A stretch of 64,000 nucleotides of DNA from assembly GCA_964544295.1 (NCBI GenBank), contig CAZJBJ010000002.1, forward strand, positions 12,292 to 76,291. Direction: 5' to 3'. Origin of the DNA: JAENVU01 sp964544295 (GTDB lineage: Bacteria; Actinomycetota; Acidimicrobiia; IMCC26256; JAENVU01). The position numbers were made by a program, and so were the translations under genes. This document shows, piece after piece, positions 16,768-24,915 of this stretch; position 1 is the first letter of the stretch, and each line of letters begins with the position of its first letter. The notes beneath the pieces were generated by a model. It was not told where the DNA came from, did no database searches, and saw only the letters and a list, made by a program, of their open reading frames with translations.

Positions 16768-17424
16768 GTGCGCAGATTCGACCTCGTGATCTTCGATTGC
16801 GACGGAGTGCTCGTCGACAGCGAGCGGCTGATCGTGAAGCTCGAAGCCCAGATCTGTCAGGAACGAGGGTGGCCGTTGACGGAGGACGATGTCATCCGCG
16901 AGTTCGTCGGTCTCTCGGATCACGCCATGCGTGCACGGCTCTCCGAGTTGGTGGGCGAGAAACTGACTGAGGACTGGGACGCCGAATACGCAGACCGGTA
17001 CCAGAAGGCACTCGCGGAGGATGTCGAGGCGGTCTCCGGAGTCGCGGCCGCCATTGATGCCATCGAGCGCGCGGGTCTCGTCACCTGCGTGGCGTCGAGT
17101 GGCAGTCATCAGAAGATGGCGCTCACGCTCGGCAGGACCGGCATGCTTTCCAGGTTCAACGGACGGATCTTCAGCTCGAGCGACTCGGAGGTCGCGCGAG
17201 GCAAACCTGCCCCGGATTTGTTCCTGCACGCCGCCGCGTCCATGGGCGTCGAACCCAGCCGATGCGCGGTCGTCGAGGACAGCCCCTTCGGTCTCGTCGC
17301 AGCACTTGACGCCGGCATGAGCCCGTTCGGCTTCTCCGGCAGCGTGATGCCGGCCCACCGGCTCGCGATCGACGGCGTGACGATGTTCGAAGCGATGGCC
17401 GACCTTCCCGGGCTCGTCATCTGA
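16768..17424 (+). CDS. HAD-superfamily phosphatase/phosphomutase
   Basis: 218 residues. Motif I is FDCDGVLVDS (nucleophile Asp10, acid Asp12), motif II VASSGS, Lys in GKPAPDLFLHAA, and motif IV VVEDSPFGLVAA. The cap is the helical subtype I inserted after motif I. This is the beta-phosphoglucomutase/phosphoglycolate phosphatase-like branch; the substrate cannot be fixed. GTG start at 16768 follows a leaderless promoter. Confidence 0.88.
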   Translation: MRRFDLVIFDCDGVLVDSERLIVKLEAQICQERGWPLTEDDVIREFVGLSDHAMRARLSELVGEKLTEDWDAEYADRYQKALAEDVEAVSGVAAAIDAIERAGLVTCVASSGSHQKMALTLGRTGMLSRFNGRIFSSSDSEVARGKPAPDLFLHAAASMGVEPSRCAVVEDSPFGLVAALDAGMSPFGFSGSVMPAHRLAIDGVTMFEAMADLPGLVI

Positions 17425-17636
17425 TAGTGAACGAACACAGCCGTGAGGGAGTGGGTACGCCGTCCTGGACGGTATGGCGCCAGCACCGATTGAGTCTCGG
17501 GCGGCAGCGATCCCAGCTCCGGGCGAGGTCACGTGCGGTGTATCGACTCGTGGTCGCCTCCCGTGACGGGCCGCATTCGTCAGGAGCAGCGCAGCGAGCA
17601 CCGCTCGGTCGACCCCGGGCGCGGTTCGACCGGGTC
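17425..17636. other. intergenic stretch without a convincing gene
   Basis: No open frame here has believable composition. It contains one possible stem, CGGTCGA (17606-17612) with TCGACCG (17626-17632) around a 13-base loop, suitable as a weak terminator between the convergent HAD and membrane-protein genes. Confidence 0.4.
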
Positions 17637-18188
17637 TCAGATCGGACCGTCTCGGACGGAAGAGGGAGGAACGTGACTCGGAATCGCAACCGCGGTGGTG
17701 CGAGGAGTCAGCAGCGTGAGCAGGCCGCCGATCACGGCGAGCGATCCACCGATGATGCACAGGTAGACGCCGGCCGCCGGGGAATGCTGCACGATCTTGT
17801 CTCGAATCTGGTCGAGCACGCTCGAACCGGACGGCTCGCGGATCGTCACCAGCGCGCCCAGTCCCAGCAGTAGTGCTGCGGCGCCGCTTGCAAGCACTGC
17901 GAGCGCGAACACGCGAAGGTACGGCACGAGCGTGAGAAGGACCGCGACCGTCATGAACGACGCGACGCCGATCAGGAACCCCTGGCCGTCTCCCGACAGC
18001 GACCCCGAACTACCGAAGGTGAGATTCAGGCCCGAGCCTCCCGAACCGAGGTTCAGCCGCACGGGTGAGCTCGTATTCACCCACGCGGTCAGACTCGACG
18101 TGATCAGGAAGCAGGCTGCAGCGACCACGAACGCGCAAGCGACGAGTCGGCCCGCATGCAGGTGGCCACGCGTCGTCCTGCCTTCCAC
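17637..18188 (-). CDS. four-helix integral membrane protein of unknown function
   Basis: About 183 residues from GTG 18188; an ATG at 18260 would add a basic 24-residue extension. Four hydrophobic segments are visible: LVACAFVVAAACFLITSS, GFLIGVASFMTVAVLLTL, FALAVLASGAAALLLGLG and YLCIIGGSLAVIGGLLTLL, with an extracytoplasmic loop rich in Gly/Ser between the first two. No family is recognised. Confidence 0.6.
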   Translation of the reverse strand: MEGRTTRGHLHAGRLVACAFVVAAACFLITSSLTAWVNTSSPVRLNLGSGGSGLNLTFGSSGSLSGDGQGFLIGVASFMTVAVLLTLVPYLRVFALAVLASGAAALLLGLGALVTIREPSGSSVLDQIRDKIVQHSPAAGVYLCIIGGSLAVIGGLLTLLTPRTTAVAIPSHVPPSSVRDGPI

Positions 18189-18318
18189 AACGCCGATCCT
18201 ACGGAGAGGATGTGCACCGCTCGGGGACCGCCGGGACCGCCGATCACGGAACGGTGCCATGGGCTGGGCAATGCTTGAGGTTGACGACCTGGTGTTCCAG
18301 CGACTTCAGCCGGCGGAT

Positions 18319-19215
18319 TCAGCGAGTGGCATTGGCCTCGGCCGCGCTTTTGAGGAACCGGCCACGCTCAACGATCAGTCTGTGGAGGTATCGAGCGAGG
18401 ATCAGTCGCTCGACGACATCACCGATCGGGCCGAGCGGGGCGTCGAATCGGAGTCGGTCCACCATCTCGGTGCCCGCACCGGTCTCACGGAACTGGTGGA
18501 CGTGGCGAAACCGCCGGAAGGGCCCTCTGACCTGTTCATCCACGAACCGGTGCGGTCGATCGAGCTCGGTGACTCGGCTCGTCATCGTGAACGGGACGCC
18601 GAAGTGGGTTGCCCGCCAGGTGACTTCTTCGCCGAGCCCGATCGTTCCGGTCGTCACACCGCGAATCGCTCGCTCGCCCGACGCGGCCATCGACTCGAGA
18701 TGCGCGTCGATGTCCAGCGACAGGTCGAAGACCGTTGCCACCGGTGCGCCGATCTCGGTGACGGACTCGAACTCCACAGTCACCGCTCCATCATGCACGA
18801 AGGGGCACATGACCGCGCGAAGGGACCACCTCAGGCAGCCGGACAACAGGTCGTCGTCTCCGACGACCGAGACCGACGGGCGGAGCACGACGAGATGGCG
18901 CGGGCGCGCCGTGCGGTTGCGGAGCCACGCCACGACGTCGAGTCCGAAGATGTTGTCCTGCACGACGGTGGTGAACCCGGCGTCGCAGTATTGGTCCGCG
19001 ACGGACCCGGAGAGTTGGTAGCGGAGGTCCAACAGCCGGCGAGCTTCGAGAGGATCGCTGGGGTCACCAGCATGCACCCAGCCACGGACCACCGACCGGT
19101 AGAACGCGCCGCCGCGCACGTGCACGCCTCGCTCGAACCGACTCGCCAGGAGCTCCGCGATCGTGGACTTCCCAGCAGCTTGTGCTCCGGTGACGAGCCA
19201 TACCGATCCGGACAT
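18319..19215 (-). CDS. fusion of a truncated P-loop kinase-like domain with an SRPBCC protein
   Basis: 298 residues in one open frame. Residues 1-115 resemble an AAA_33/chloramphenicol-phosphotransferase-like kinase (P-loop GAQAAGKST, RFERGVHVRGG, TVVQDNIFG, HLVVLRPSV), but the second half of that domain is missing. After about 30 odd residues an intact SRPBCC domain begins near VTVEFESVTEIGAP and runs to the end (GVPFTMTSRVTELDRPHRFV). The SRPBCC part could alternatively start at its own GTG 18783. The simplest reading is a deletion that joined a kinase gene to its neighbour; a native fusion is less likely. Confidence 0.6.
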   Translation of the reverse strand: MSGSVWLVTGAQAAGKSTIAELLASRFERGVHVRGGAFYRSVVRGWVHAGDPSDPLEARRLLDLRYQLSGSVADQYCDAGFTTVVQDNIFGLDVVAWLRNRTARPRHLVVLRPSVSVVGDDDLLSGCLRWSLRAVMCPFVHDGAVTVEFESVTEIGAPVATVFDLSLDIDAHLESMAASGERAIRGVTTGTIGLGEEVTWRATHFGVPFTMTSRVTELDRPHRFVDEQVRGPFRRFRHVHQFRETGAGTEMVDRLRFDAPLGPIGDVVERLILARYLHRLIVERGRFLKSAAEANATR

Positions 19216-19342
19216 GGCCACAGTGTCGTTGATCCGATGGGCGCAGGCAGGTGCCATTCCGCAGGCTTCCCCGACCGCAGGGGGTGGACTCTGGTGGAAA
19301 CCGGCTCGGCGCGCGGCGCAGCCCTCCGACGAGAATGGCCCG

Positions 19343-20017
19343 GTGGACGCCCGGGCTGAGCTGCTGACCGCGATCAGGCGCGCCCGTAATCGCCTGCCTG
19401 CACCGGCCGAAAATGTCGCTCGCGCGCCCGGAGACTTCGAGCACATCTCGTTGCCAGCAAGCGACGGGGACGTTCTGCGCGACCTTCTCCTCGCCGACGG
19501 CGCTCGCGTGGTCATCGAGATCGGCCTCGCGTACGCAAGCTCAGCTCTCGCCATTGCCGAAGCACTGGTCGCGGGAGGGACGGATGATGCTTCGCACGTG
19601 ATCATCGACGCGTTCCAGGACCACTTCGACGACACCGGATGGGACACGCTCGTCGCAGCAGGCCTCGGCTCCGTCTGTTCCCTGCACCGCGAACGCTCGC
19701 AGCTGGTGTTGCCCCGCCTCATCACCGAAGGCGCCGTCGCCGACGCGGCGTTTGTCGACGGCAGTCACGTCTTCCACAATGTCTTCGTCGACCTGGCGTT
19801 TCTTCGAGAACTGGTACGGCCCGGCGGTCTCGTGATTCTCGACGACTGCGACTGGCCATCGGTCGACACCGCGGCTCGGTACTTCGAAGTCAACGCCGGC
19901 TGGGAACGCGTTCCGATGCACACTCCGACCCGGCTGCGCGCGTATCGGATGCCCGATCCCCCCATCGACCCGGACTTCCAAGATTTCACGCCGTTCGATT
20001 CCCTATCCACCAACTGA
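19343..20017 (+). CDS. class I SAM-dependent methyltransferase (Methyltransf_24-like)
   Basis: About 224 residues from GTG 19343. The SAM site is VVIEIGLAYASSALAIAEAL; VDGSHVFHNVFVDLAFL and PGGLVILDDCDW are typical of the small O-methyltransferase/Methyltransf_24 group. The longer open frame upstream overlaps the divergent kinase-SRPBCC gene and has poor composition. The substrate is unknown. Confidence 0.75.
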   Translation: MDARAELLTAIRRARNRLPAPAENVARAPGDFEHISLPASDGDVLRDLLLADGARVVIEIGLAYASSALAIAEALVAGGTDDASHVIIDAFQDHFDDTGWDTLVAAGLGSVCSLHRERSQLVLPRLITEGAVADAAFVDGSHVFHNVFVDLAFLRELVRPGGLVILDDCDWPSVDTAARYFEVNAGWERVPMHTPTRLRAYRMPDPPIDPDFQDFTPFDSLSTN

Positions 20018-20074
20018 CGGATGCAACGCGAAGCCCGGTTCGAGAGCGCGGCGCTTCCGTATCGTTGTCGACCA

Positions 20075-20515
20075 ATGGTGCGCGACTTTCGATCGAGCGA
20101 CCAGCAGGAGCTTCGCTCGCTGATCCTCGACGGCCTCCGGGAACGGTGGGGCGAAGCATTCGACGCGACCCACAATGCTGACGTCGACGACTTCGTGACG
20201 AACTATCTCGACCGCGGCGCCGAGATCGTCGTCGTCGAGTCCGACCGCTCGATCGTCGCCACCGGGACGCTGGTCCCGCGCCGCGATCGAGTTGGCGAGA
20301 TCGTCCGCATGTCGGTCGCGGCCACCCACCGTCGTCAAGGGTTGGCCCGCCGCGTCATCACCGAACTGATCGAACGAGCGAGTCGTCGGAACATGGCGGA
20401 GATCACCGTGCTCACCGACACACCGTGGACGAGCGCCGTCTCGCTGTACCGGGCCTGCGGTTTCGTCGAGGTCGGACACGACGAAACCGACACCCATTTC
20501 GTCATGCGGCTCTGA
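20075..20515 (+). CDS. GNAT-family N-acetyltransferase
   Basis: 146 residues. It has the GNAT order: N-terminal RSSDQQELRSLILDGL, IVVVESDRSIVATGTLV, IVRMSVAATHRRQGLARRVITELI (motif A, Q/RxxGxG/A with RRQGLA) and VSLYRACGFVEVG (motif B). The substrate is not predictable. It ends 68 bp before the toxin-antitoxin pair. Confidence 0.85.
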   Translation: MVRDFRSSDQQELRSLILDGLRERWGEAFDATHNADVDDFVTNYLDRGAEIVVVESDRSIVATGTLVPRRDRVGEIVRMSVAATHRRQGLARRVITELIERASRRNMAEITVLTDTPWTSAVSLYRACGFVEVGHDETDTHFVMRL

Positions 20516-20560
20516 GGGCGTCGCTGCTCGCTCGCTGTCGGGCACGGGTAGTTTTCTCGC

Positions 20561-20577
20561 CCTACTACTGGTAGGAT
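20561..20577 (+). promoter_or_regulatory. operator/promoter of the MazF-type toxin-antitoxin operon
   Basis: CCTAC-TACTG-GTAGG (20561-20575) is a 5-bp inverted repeat that overlaps the -10 TAGGAT (20572-20577), six bases before the antitoxin ATG. A ribbon-helix-helix antitoxin bound here would shut its own leaderless transcript. Confidence 0.5.
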
Positions 20578-20583
20578 GGCGGT

Positions 20584-20802
20584 ATGAAGCTCAGCGTGAG
20601 TCTGCCCGCGGAGGATGTCGAGTACCTCGACGCCTACACCAAGAGTCAAGGCCTCGATTCCCGGTCCGCCGCGTTGGTGAAGGCCGTGCGCCTCCTGCGC
20701 GCCTCCGAACTGGGTGCGGAGTACGAAGCCGCGTGGACCGAATGGGCCCGAAGCGAGGACTCCGCATCGTGGGACGAAGCGACTGCTGACGGACTCTCCT
20801 GA
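20584..20802 (+). CDS. ribbon-helix-helix antitoxin
   Basis: 72 residues. MKLSVSLPAEDVEYLDAYT followed by SRSAALVKAVRLLR is the RHH strand-helix-helix, and the acidic C-terminus (EWARSEDSASWDEA) should wrap the toxin. It overlaps the MazF gene by one base (TGATG), fixing the antitoxin-first order typical of type II systems. Confidence 0.85.
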   Translation: MKLSVSLPAEDVEYLDAYTKSQGLDSRSAALVKAVRLLRASELGAEYEAAWTEWARSEDSASWDEATADGLS

Positions 20803-21149
20803 TGCGCCGTGGCGAGATCCGGTGGGTCGACCTCGATCCGGTTCGCGGCGCCGAATCGAACAAGCGTCGGCCGGCGGTGATCGTGAGCAACGACGGCGCG
20901 AACTTCACGGCGAACCGATTGGGCCGCGGTGTGATCACGGTCGTCCCCGTCACGTCGAACACCGAACGGATCTATCCGTTCCAGGTACTGCTCCCCGCCG
21001 CGTCGACCGGGCTGACCGAAGACTCGAAGGCGCAGGCCGAGCAGATCCGATCCGTAGCCGTCGAACGGATCGGCATGCGGGTCGGATCATTGTCCGGTGC
21101 GGACCTGTCCGCCTTGGACGAGGCACTCCGACTCCACCTCGCGCTGTGA
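20802..21149 (+). CDS. mazF: MazF/PemK-family mRNA interferase toxin
   Basis: 115 residues. RRGEIRWVDLDPVRGAESNKRRPAVIVSND is the start of the SH3-like barrel with the conserved Arg and the loop before RRPA; TVVPVTSNT and KAQAEQIRSV complete the family pattern. MazF toxins cut single-stranded mRNA at short motifs; the motif here is unknown. Conserved residues appear intact, so the toxin is probably functional. Confidence 0.88.
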   Translation: MRRGEIRWVDLDPVRGAESNKRRPAVIVSNDGANFTANRLGRGVITVVPVTSNTERIYPFQVLLPAASTGLTEDSKAQAEQIRSVAVERIGMRVGSLSGADLSALDEALRLHLAL

Positions 21150-21180
21150 TGAGCGGCTCGCCCACCACGGAGGATCCATC

Positions 21181-21837
21181 GTGAGTGCCCCGACCCAACA
21201 GCTCCTGCGGGTACAGAACTTCATGCTCTCGACCGACGGGTACGGCACCGGCGAGGGTCAGAGCATCGAACGACCCTTCGGCCACGCGGATCCGGCCGCA
21301 CTCGCCGCGTGGGCGGGCGCGACGGCAAGCTGGCCCAACCGCACCGACCCGGGAGGGACCCGGGGCCTCGACGACTACTTCACCCGGGACTTCACCAACA
21401 ACATCGGTGCCGAGATCATGGGGCGCGGCAAGTTCGGTCCGCAGACCGGGCCGTGGGAGAACTTCGAGTGGGAGGGCTGGTGGGGTGACGAGCCGCCGTT
21501 CCACACCCCCGTCTTCGTGCTGACCCACCACGTCCGACCCAGCATCTCGTTGTCGGACACCACGTTCCACTTCATCGACGCGACACCAGCCGAAGCCTTC
21601 CGCCAGGCCAAGGCCGCCGCCGACGGGAAGGACGTGCGCCTGGGCGGCGGCGTGGCGACCGTCCGCGAGTTCCTCGAGGCCGACCTCGTCGACACGATGC
21701 ACGTCGCCGTCGCTCCCGTCGAGATCGGACGGGGCGGCAAGTTGTGGGATTCGCCCGACGAACTCCTCGACCGCTTCCAGCTCGAGCGCATCCCGAGTCC
21801 GAGCGGTGTCATCCACCACCTCTTCTGGCGCCGATAG
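21181..21837 (+). CDS. dihydrofolate-reductase-like (RibD C-terminal domain) protein
   Basis: 218 residues from GTG 21181 with GGAGGA upstream. FMLSTDGYGTGEGQ, IMGRGKFGPQTGPWE, TPVFVLTHHVR, VRLGGGVATVREFLEADLVDTMHV and PVEIGRGGKLW are the conserved blocks of stand-alone RibD_C proteins, NADPH-dependent reductase relatives with unassigned substrates. It is not a riboflavin gene: there is no deaminase domain and no rib context. Confidence 0.85.
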   Translation: MSAPTQQLLRVQNFMLSTDGYGTGEGQSIERPFGHADPAALAAWAGATASWPNRTDPGGTRGLDDYFTRDFTNNIGAEIMGRGKFGPQTGPWENFEWEGWWGDEPPFHTPVFVLTHHVRPSISLSDTTFHFIDATPAEAFRQAKAAADGKDVRLGGGVATVREFLEADLVDTMHVAVAPVEIGRGGKLWDSPDELLDRFQLERIPSPSGVIHHLFWRR

Positions 21838-21885
21838 TCCCCGAGACCGGGAGTTCGCGCCCGCACCGCGGGCAACAATGGGCTC

Positions 21886-22347
21886 GTGCGAGTCACGATC
21901 ATCGGTGTCAACCTGCCGGGGCGAACGTTCTGTCGACCCGACGGCTCACCCCTGAGCAACGTCCATGTCGGCGTACAGAACAGGCGTGACGCCGCCTGGC
22001 TGATCCCGGCCGACAGACACGAAGCCAGATGGGAACTCCAGGTGGGCGTCGTCGACCGAGACGGCGGGCCCGACTTTCGCGGGCCGGTGGTCCAGGGCCG
22101 GCCGGGTGATCGGTTCATCTACCTGACCTGGGGTGAGCTCGGCGCCCACGAAGCATTCGAGATGTTCCGCCGGGCCAAGCTGATGCTCGACCGAATCGAC
22201 GAGCGCGTCGTTCGGGCCGCGCGAGCCGCCGACCACCTCGTGGCCCGCGTCGACCTGACCGGCCCCGACGGCGGGCCTCGCTGCGCCCGGGTCGACCCGC
22301 CCGACGTCGTGTGGTCCGCCCCGAACCTCTCGCCGACCGGCACATGA
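21886..22347 (+). CDS. DUF5990 family protein
   Basis: 153 residues, GTG start. NVHVGVQNRRDAAWLIPAD, ARWELQVGVVDRDGGPDFRGPVVQGRPGDRF and EMFRRAKLMLDRI match a family I recall as DUF5990, of unknown function and widespread in actinobacteria. The C-terminal 20 residues are polar and probably disordered. Confidence 0.75.
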   Translation: MRVTIIGVNLPGRTFCRPDGSPLSNVHVGVQNRRDAAWLIPADRHEARWELQVGVVDRDGGPDFRGPVVQGRPGDRFIYLTWGELGAHEAFEMFRRAKLMLDRIDERVVRAARAADHLVARVDLTGPDGGPRCARVDPPDVVWSAPNLSPTGT

Positions 22348-22363
22348 GGCGCGGGGCGACGCG

Positions 22364-22825
22364 TCACTCCACGGCGAGGCGTTCGTCGTAGGCGCGGACC
22401 CGCTCGGTGTCCTCGTAGTCCTCCTGCTCGAGGATCTTCCCCCAGCGCACACGAACCATGAGCACGGCGCGGTTCGTATAAACGTCCTCACCGGATCCGT
22501 CCGACGGGTCGGCGATGCCGTGATGGACCCGGACCGCGGCCCGGGTGTTCCACGGCGGACCGTTCACCAGGATGTCGTCGACGTGCATCTCGATCCCCGA
22601 GTCCACGAACCGACGCAGGAAGGCCTCGATCTCGGCAGTGCCACGATGGGTCGCGAACGGCTGCTGGCTCTTCACCTGCGTCCGGAACATCCTCGCCCAC
22701 GAGTTGTCGCCGGGAAACGCGAGGGTCGCGCCCGGCGCGAACATCGCCAGTGTCGGCTCGTACCTCCCGGCATTGAGGAATCGAATGTTGCGCCGGATCA
22801 GCGCCCGCACTGTTGCCTTGTACAT
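22364..22825 (-). CDS. SnoaL/NTF2-like protein
   Basis: 153 residues. The cone-shaped NTF2 fold is suggested by RFLNAGRYEPTLAMFAPGATLAFPGDNSWA, then a helix (IEAFLRRFVDSGI) and the strand series AAVRVHHGIAD, NRAVLMVRVRWGKILEQEDYEDTERV. Such proteins are small hydrolase/isomerase-like or ligand-binding domains. It diverges from a TetR gene whose probable operator lies between them, so it is the likely regulated target. Confidence 0.75.
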   Translation of the reverse strand: MYKATVRALIRRNIRFLNAGRYEPTLAMFAPGATLAFPGDNSWARMFRTQVKSQQPFATHRGTAEIEAFLRRFVDSGIEMHVDDILVNGPPWNTRAAVRVHHGIADPSDGSGEDVYTNRAVLMVRVRWGKILEQEDYEDTERVRAYDERLAVE

Positions 22826-22850
22826 CGCTCGGCTCCCGGAGAGGACTAAA

Positions 22851-22873
22851 TAGATCGTTCGTTCTAATAGTAT
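22851..22873. promoter_or_regulatory. TetR operator between divergent genes
   Basis: TAGATCGTTCGTTCTA (22851-22866) is an inverted repeat with one mismatched pair per half plus its centre, similar to known TetR sites of the form TAGAnCGnnCGnTCTA. It abuts TAGTAT (22868-22873), the probable -10 of the TetR gene, whose ATG is at 22882. Binding would control both directions. Confidence 0.55.
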
Positions 22874-22881
22874 GGCCCACC

Positions 22882-23475
22882 ATGAGTCCCACCCAATCGG
22901 ACACGCACCGAACCCGCGATCGGATCGTCACGGCGGCGGAGGATCTGTTCCGCCGGCGCGGCTACGCCGGCACCGGCCTCAAGGCGATCCTGGCCGCGAG
23001 CGACGCGCCCTCCGGGTCGCTCTACCACTTCTTCCCGGGCGGCAAGGAGGACCTCGGAGTCGCCGCGTTGACCAAGGGCGGGGAGACGTACCGGGAACTG
23101 GTCGAACTCGTCTACGCGCCCGACGTTGACGTGGTCGAGGCCACCAAGGACTTCTTCGCCGGTGCTGCTGCGATACTCGCCGAGACCGACTACGCCGACG
23201 CCTGCCCGATCGCGACGGTCGCGCTGGAGATCGCGAGCACGAACGAGCCGATGCGCGAGGCCGCCGCGGCCGCGTTCCGGTCGTGGCTCGAGGTCCTGAC
23301 CGAACGACTGATCGCGGCCGGTGTCCGCGCCGACCGGGCGAACGACGTCAGCGTCGAACTGTTCTGCCTCGTCGAGGGCGCATTTCTGCTGTGCCGCACG
23401 ACTCGCACCACCGGTCCGATGGAGGTCGCCGGGCGCGCGGCCGTGAGCGCCGTCGCCGCGGCCGTAGACCGCTGA
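22882..23475 (+). CDS. TetR/AcrR regulator (LmrA/YxaF-like)
   Basis: 197 residues. The helix-turn-helix is ATGLKAILAASDAPSGSLYHFFPGGKEDL-like: GLKAILAASDAPSGSLYHFF around residues 33-52. The C-terminal domain carries CPIATVALEIASTNEPMREA, characteristic of the LmrA/YxaF branch, which responds to small aromatic compounds. ATG 22882 directly follows the operator and -10. Confidence 0.88.
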   Translation: MSPTQSDTHRTRDRIVTAAEDLFRRRGYAGTGLKAILAASDAPSGSLYHFFPGGKEDLGVAALTKGGETYRELVELVYAPDVDVVEATKDFFAGAAAILAETDYADACPIATVALEIASTNEPMREAAAAAFRSWLEVLTERLIAAGVRADRANDVSVELFCLVEGAFLLCRTTRTTGPMEVAGRAAVSAVAAAVDR

Positions 23476-23504
23476 TCGCTCTCGCCACCGACCGAACCTG
23501 CGAC

Positions 23505-23510
23505 TACCGT
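23505..23510 (+). promoter_or_regulatory. leaderless-type -10
   Basis: TACCGT ends six bases before GTG 23517 of the small hypothetical gene. Confidence 0.4.
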
Positions 23511-23516
23511 TCGCTC

Positions 23517-23918
23517 GTGCTGGAGAAACATGGGCAACTTCTTGCTGTGCTGCCTGTCGCGCGCACCATCAACCTCGAGCCGGGTGGCGTCATCATCGTG
23601 GTGTCCATCGAGCTCTGGGAGGACGGGATCGTGCTGCACACGGTCGAACCGCTCCGTACCCGCGGTCTGCGGAACGGGACCACATCCCGCCGCCCCCGCT
23701 GGACGATCACCGACGACGTGAAGACCGACTACGAACCTGGCCTCTTCGCATCCGGCCGGTGGCTGGGCGGCCGGCTGCGGCGGGCCTTCGGTTTCGTCCC
23801 GTCGGCCCCGGCCGGGGCGACACACCTCACGTTGGAACGAGAGGGCGCGTCCGACGGGCAGACCATCTCGGTGGCGATCCCGGATCGAGATCCGCCCGCC
23901 GCGAAACGACGGTCGTGA
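23517..23918 (+). CDS. hypothetical protein
   Basis: 133 residues from GTG 23517. It shows alternating strands (LLAVLPVARTINLEPGGVIIVVSIELWEDGIVLHTVEPL), a basic middle (RRPRWTITDD) and a last strand pair ATHLTLEREG, ISVAIPDRD. This resembles a small beta-sandwich. No family is recognised. No signal peptide. Confidence 0.55.
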   Translation: MLEKHGQLLAVLPVARTINLEPGGVIIVVSIELWEDGIVLHTVEPLRTRGLRNGTTSRRPRWTITDDVKTDYEPGLFASGRWLGGRLRRAFGFVPSAPAGATHLTLEREGASDGQTISVAIPDRDPPAAKRRS

Positions 23919-24026
23919 GCACCCTGCGCCGGCGAGTGCTGCCAACCTGATTCAGAGCCCGGACGAACCGGAATGAATCGGAAGAACACCCCCGGATCCA
24001 CCCTCGAAATAGTGCGGGCGCGACGG

Positions 24027-24032
24027 TAGGGT
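24027..24032 (+). promoter_or_regulatory. -10 candidate of the amino-acid transporter operon
   Basis: TAGGGT at 24027-24032 would start transcription near 24039, leaving a leader of about 30 bases with the strong ribosome-binding site GGGGAGGG (about 24053-24060). Confidence 0.4.
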
Positions 24033-24068
24033 CCGTGCCCTCACAACTCCCTGGGGAGGGCCCATCAC

Positions 24069-24887
24069 ATGAACTTCCGGAGAACCGCCCTGGCGGTCAT
24101 CACCGTCGGCATCTTCGCCACCCTCACCGCCTGCGGCAGCAGCAGCGGTAGCTCGGGTAGCGGGTCGACGGACTCGAACGACCTCGGCGGCAAGACCGTC
24201 ACCGTCGCGGTCGAGAACCAGTACCCACCGTTCAACTACATCAACAAGGACACCAACAAGGCTGAAGGCTGGGACTACGACACCTGGCGGGCGATCTGCA
24301 AGAAGATCAACTGCAAGCCCGAGTTCAAAGAGACCGGGTTCGAGGGCATGATCCAGGCCGTCTCCGACAGCCAGTTCGACGCCGCGGCTGACGGCATCAC
24401 CATCACCGACGAGCGCAAGCAGGTCGTCGACTTCTCGGACGGCTACATCAAGGTCGAACAACGACTGATGGTGAAGAAGGGCGAGGACCGGTTCTCGACC
24501 CTCGCCGAGTTCAAGGACGGCAACTACAAGGTCGGTACGCAGACCGGCACCACGAACTTCGAGACCGCCACGAAGGAATACGGCGAGAGTCGTGTCCAGG
24601 CGCTCGAGACGTTCCCGTTCGCGGTTCAGGCGTTGCTCAACGGTGACATCGACGCGGTGATCATCGACGACACCGCGGGACAGGGTTACGTCGGCGCCGA
24701 CCGCGAGAAGCTCGAATTGCTGCCGGGCAGCATCTCGTCGGACGAACTCGGGTTCATCTTCCCGAAGGGTTCCGATCTCGTCGGCCCGGTGAACTTCGCG
24801 CTGAAGCAGCTCACCGCCGACGGAACCTTGAAGAAGATCAACGACAAGTACTTCGCGCCGGACTTCGAGGCACCGGTCGCCGAATAG
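24069..24887 (+). CDS. amino-acid ABC transporter substrate-binding lipoprotein
   Basis: 272 residues. Type II signal with lipobox LTAC (Cys22), a Ser/Gly linker, then a family 3 solute-binding fold: VTVAVENQYPPFNYINKDT, GWDYDTWRAICKKINCKPEF, FDAAADGITITDERKQVVDFSDGY, YKVGTQTGTTNFE, AVIIDDTAGQGYV. It should bind a polar amino acid outside the membrane and deliver it to the permease encoded next. The stable hairpin after the gene is expected to raise its level above the permease. Confidence 0.92.
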   Translation: MNFRRTALAVITVGIFATLTACGSSSGSSGSGSTDSNDLGGKTVTVAVENQYPPFNYINKDTNKAEGWDYDTWRAICKKINCKPEFKETGFEGMIQAVSDSQFDAAADGITITDERKQVVDFSDGYIKVEQRLMVKKGEDRFSTLAEFKDGNYKVGTQTGTTNFETATKEYGESRVQALETFPFAVQALLNGDIDAVIIDDTAGQGYVGADREKLELLPGSISSDELGFIFPKGSDLVGPVNFALKQLTADGTLKKINDKYFAPDFEAPVAE

Positions 24888-24915
24888 TCGCAGCCGAGTT
24901 TCCCATCGACTCCGA

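Noticed and set aside
17427..17873. A 148-residue + strand gene after the HAD gene
   Set aside because: The product is Arg/Gln-rich without domains and mirrors the membrane protein gene on the other strand.
13270..24000. A genomic island bounded by tRNA-Pro
   Set aside because: The stretch has many small accessory genes next to a tRNA, but I found no integrase, no duplicated tRNA 3' end and no clear change in base composition.
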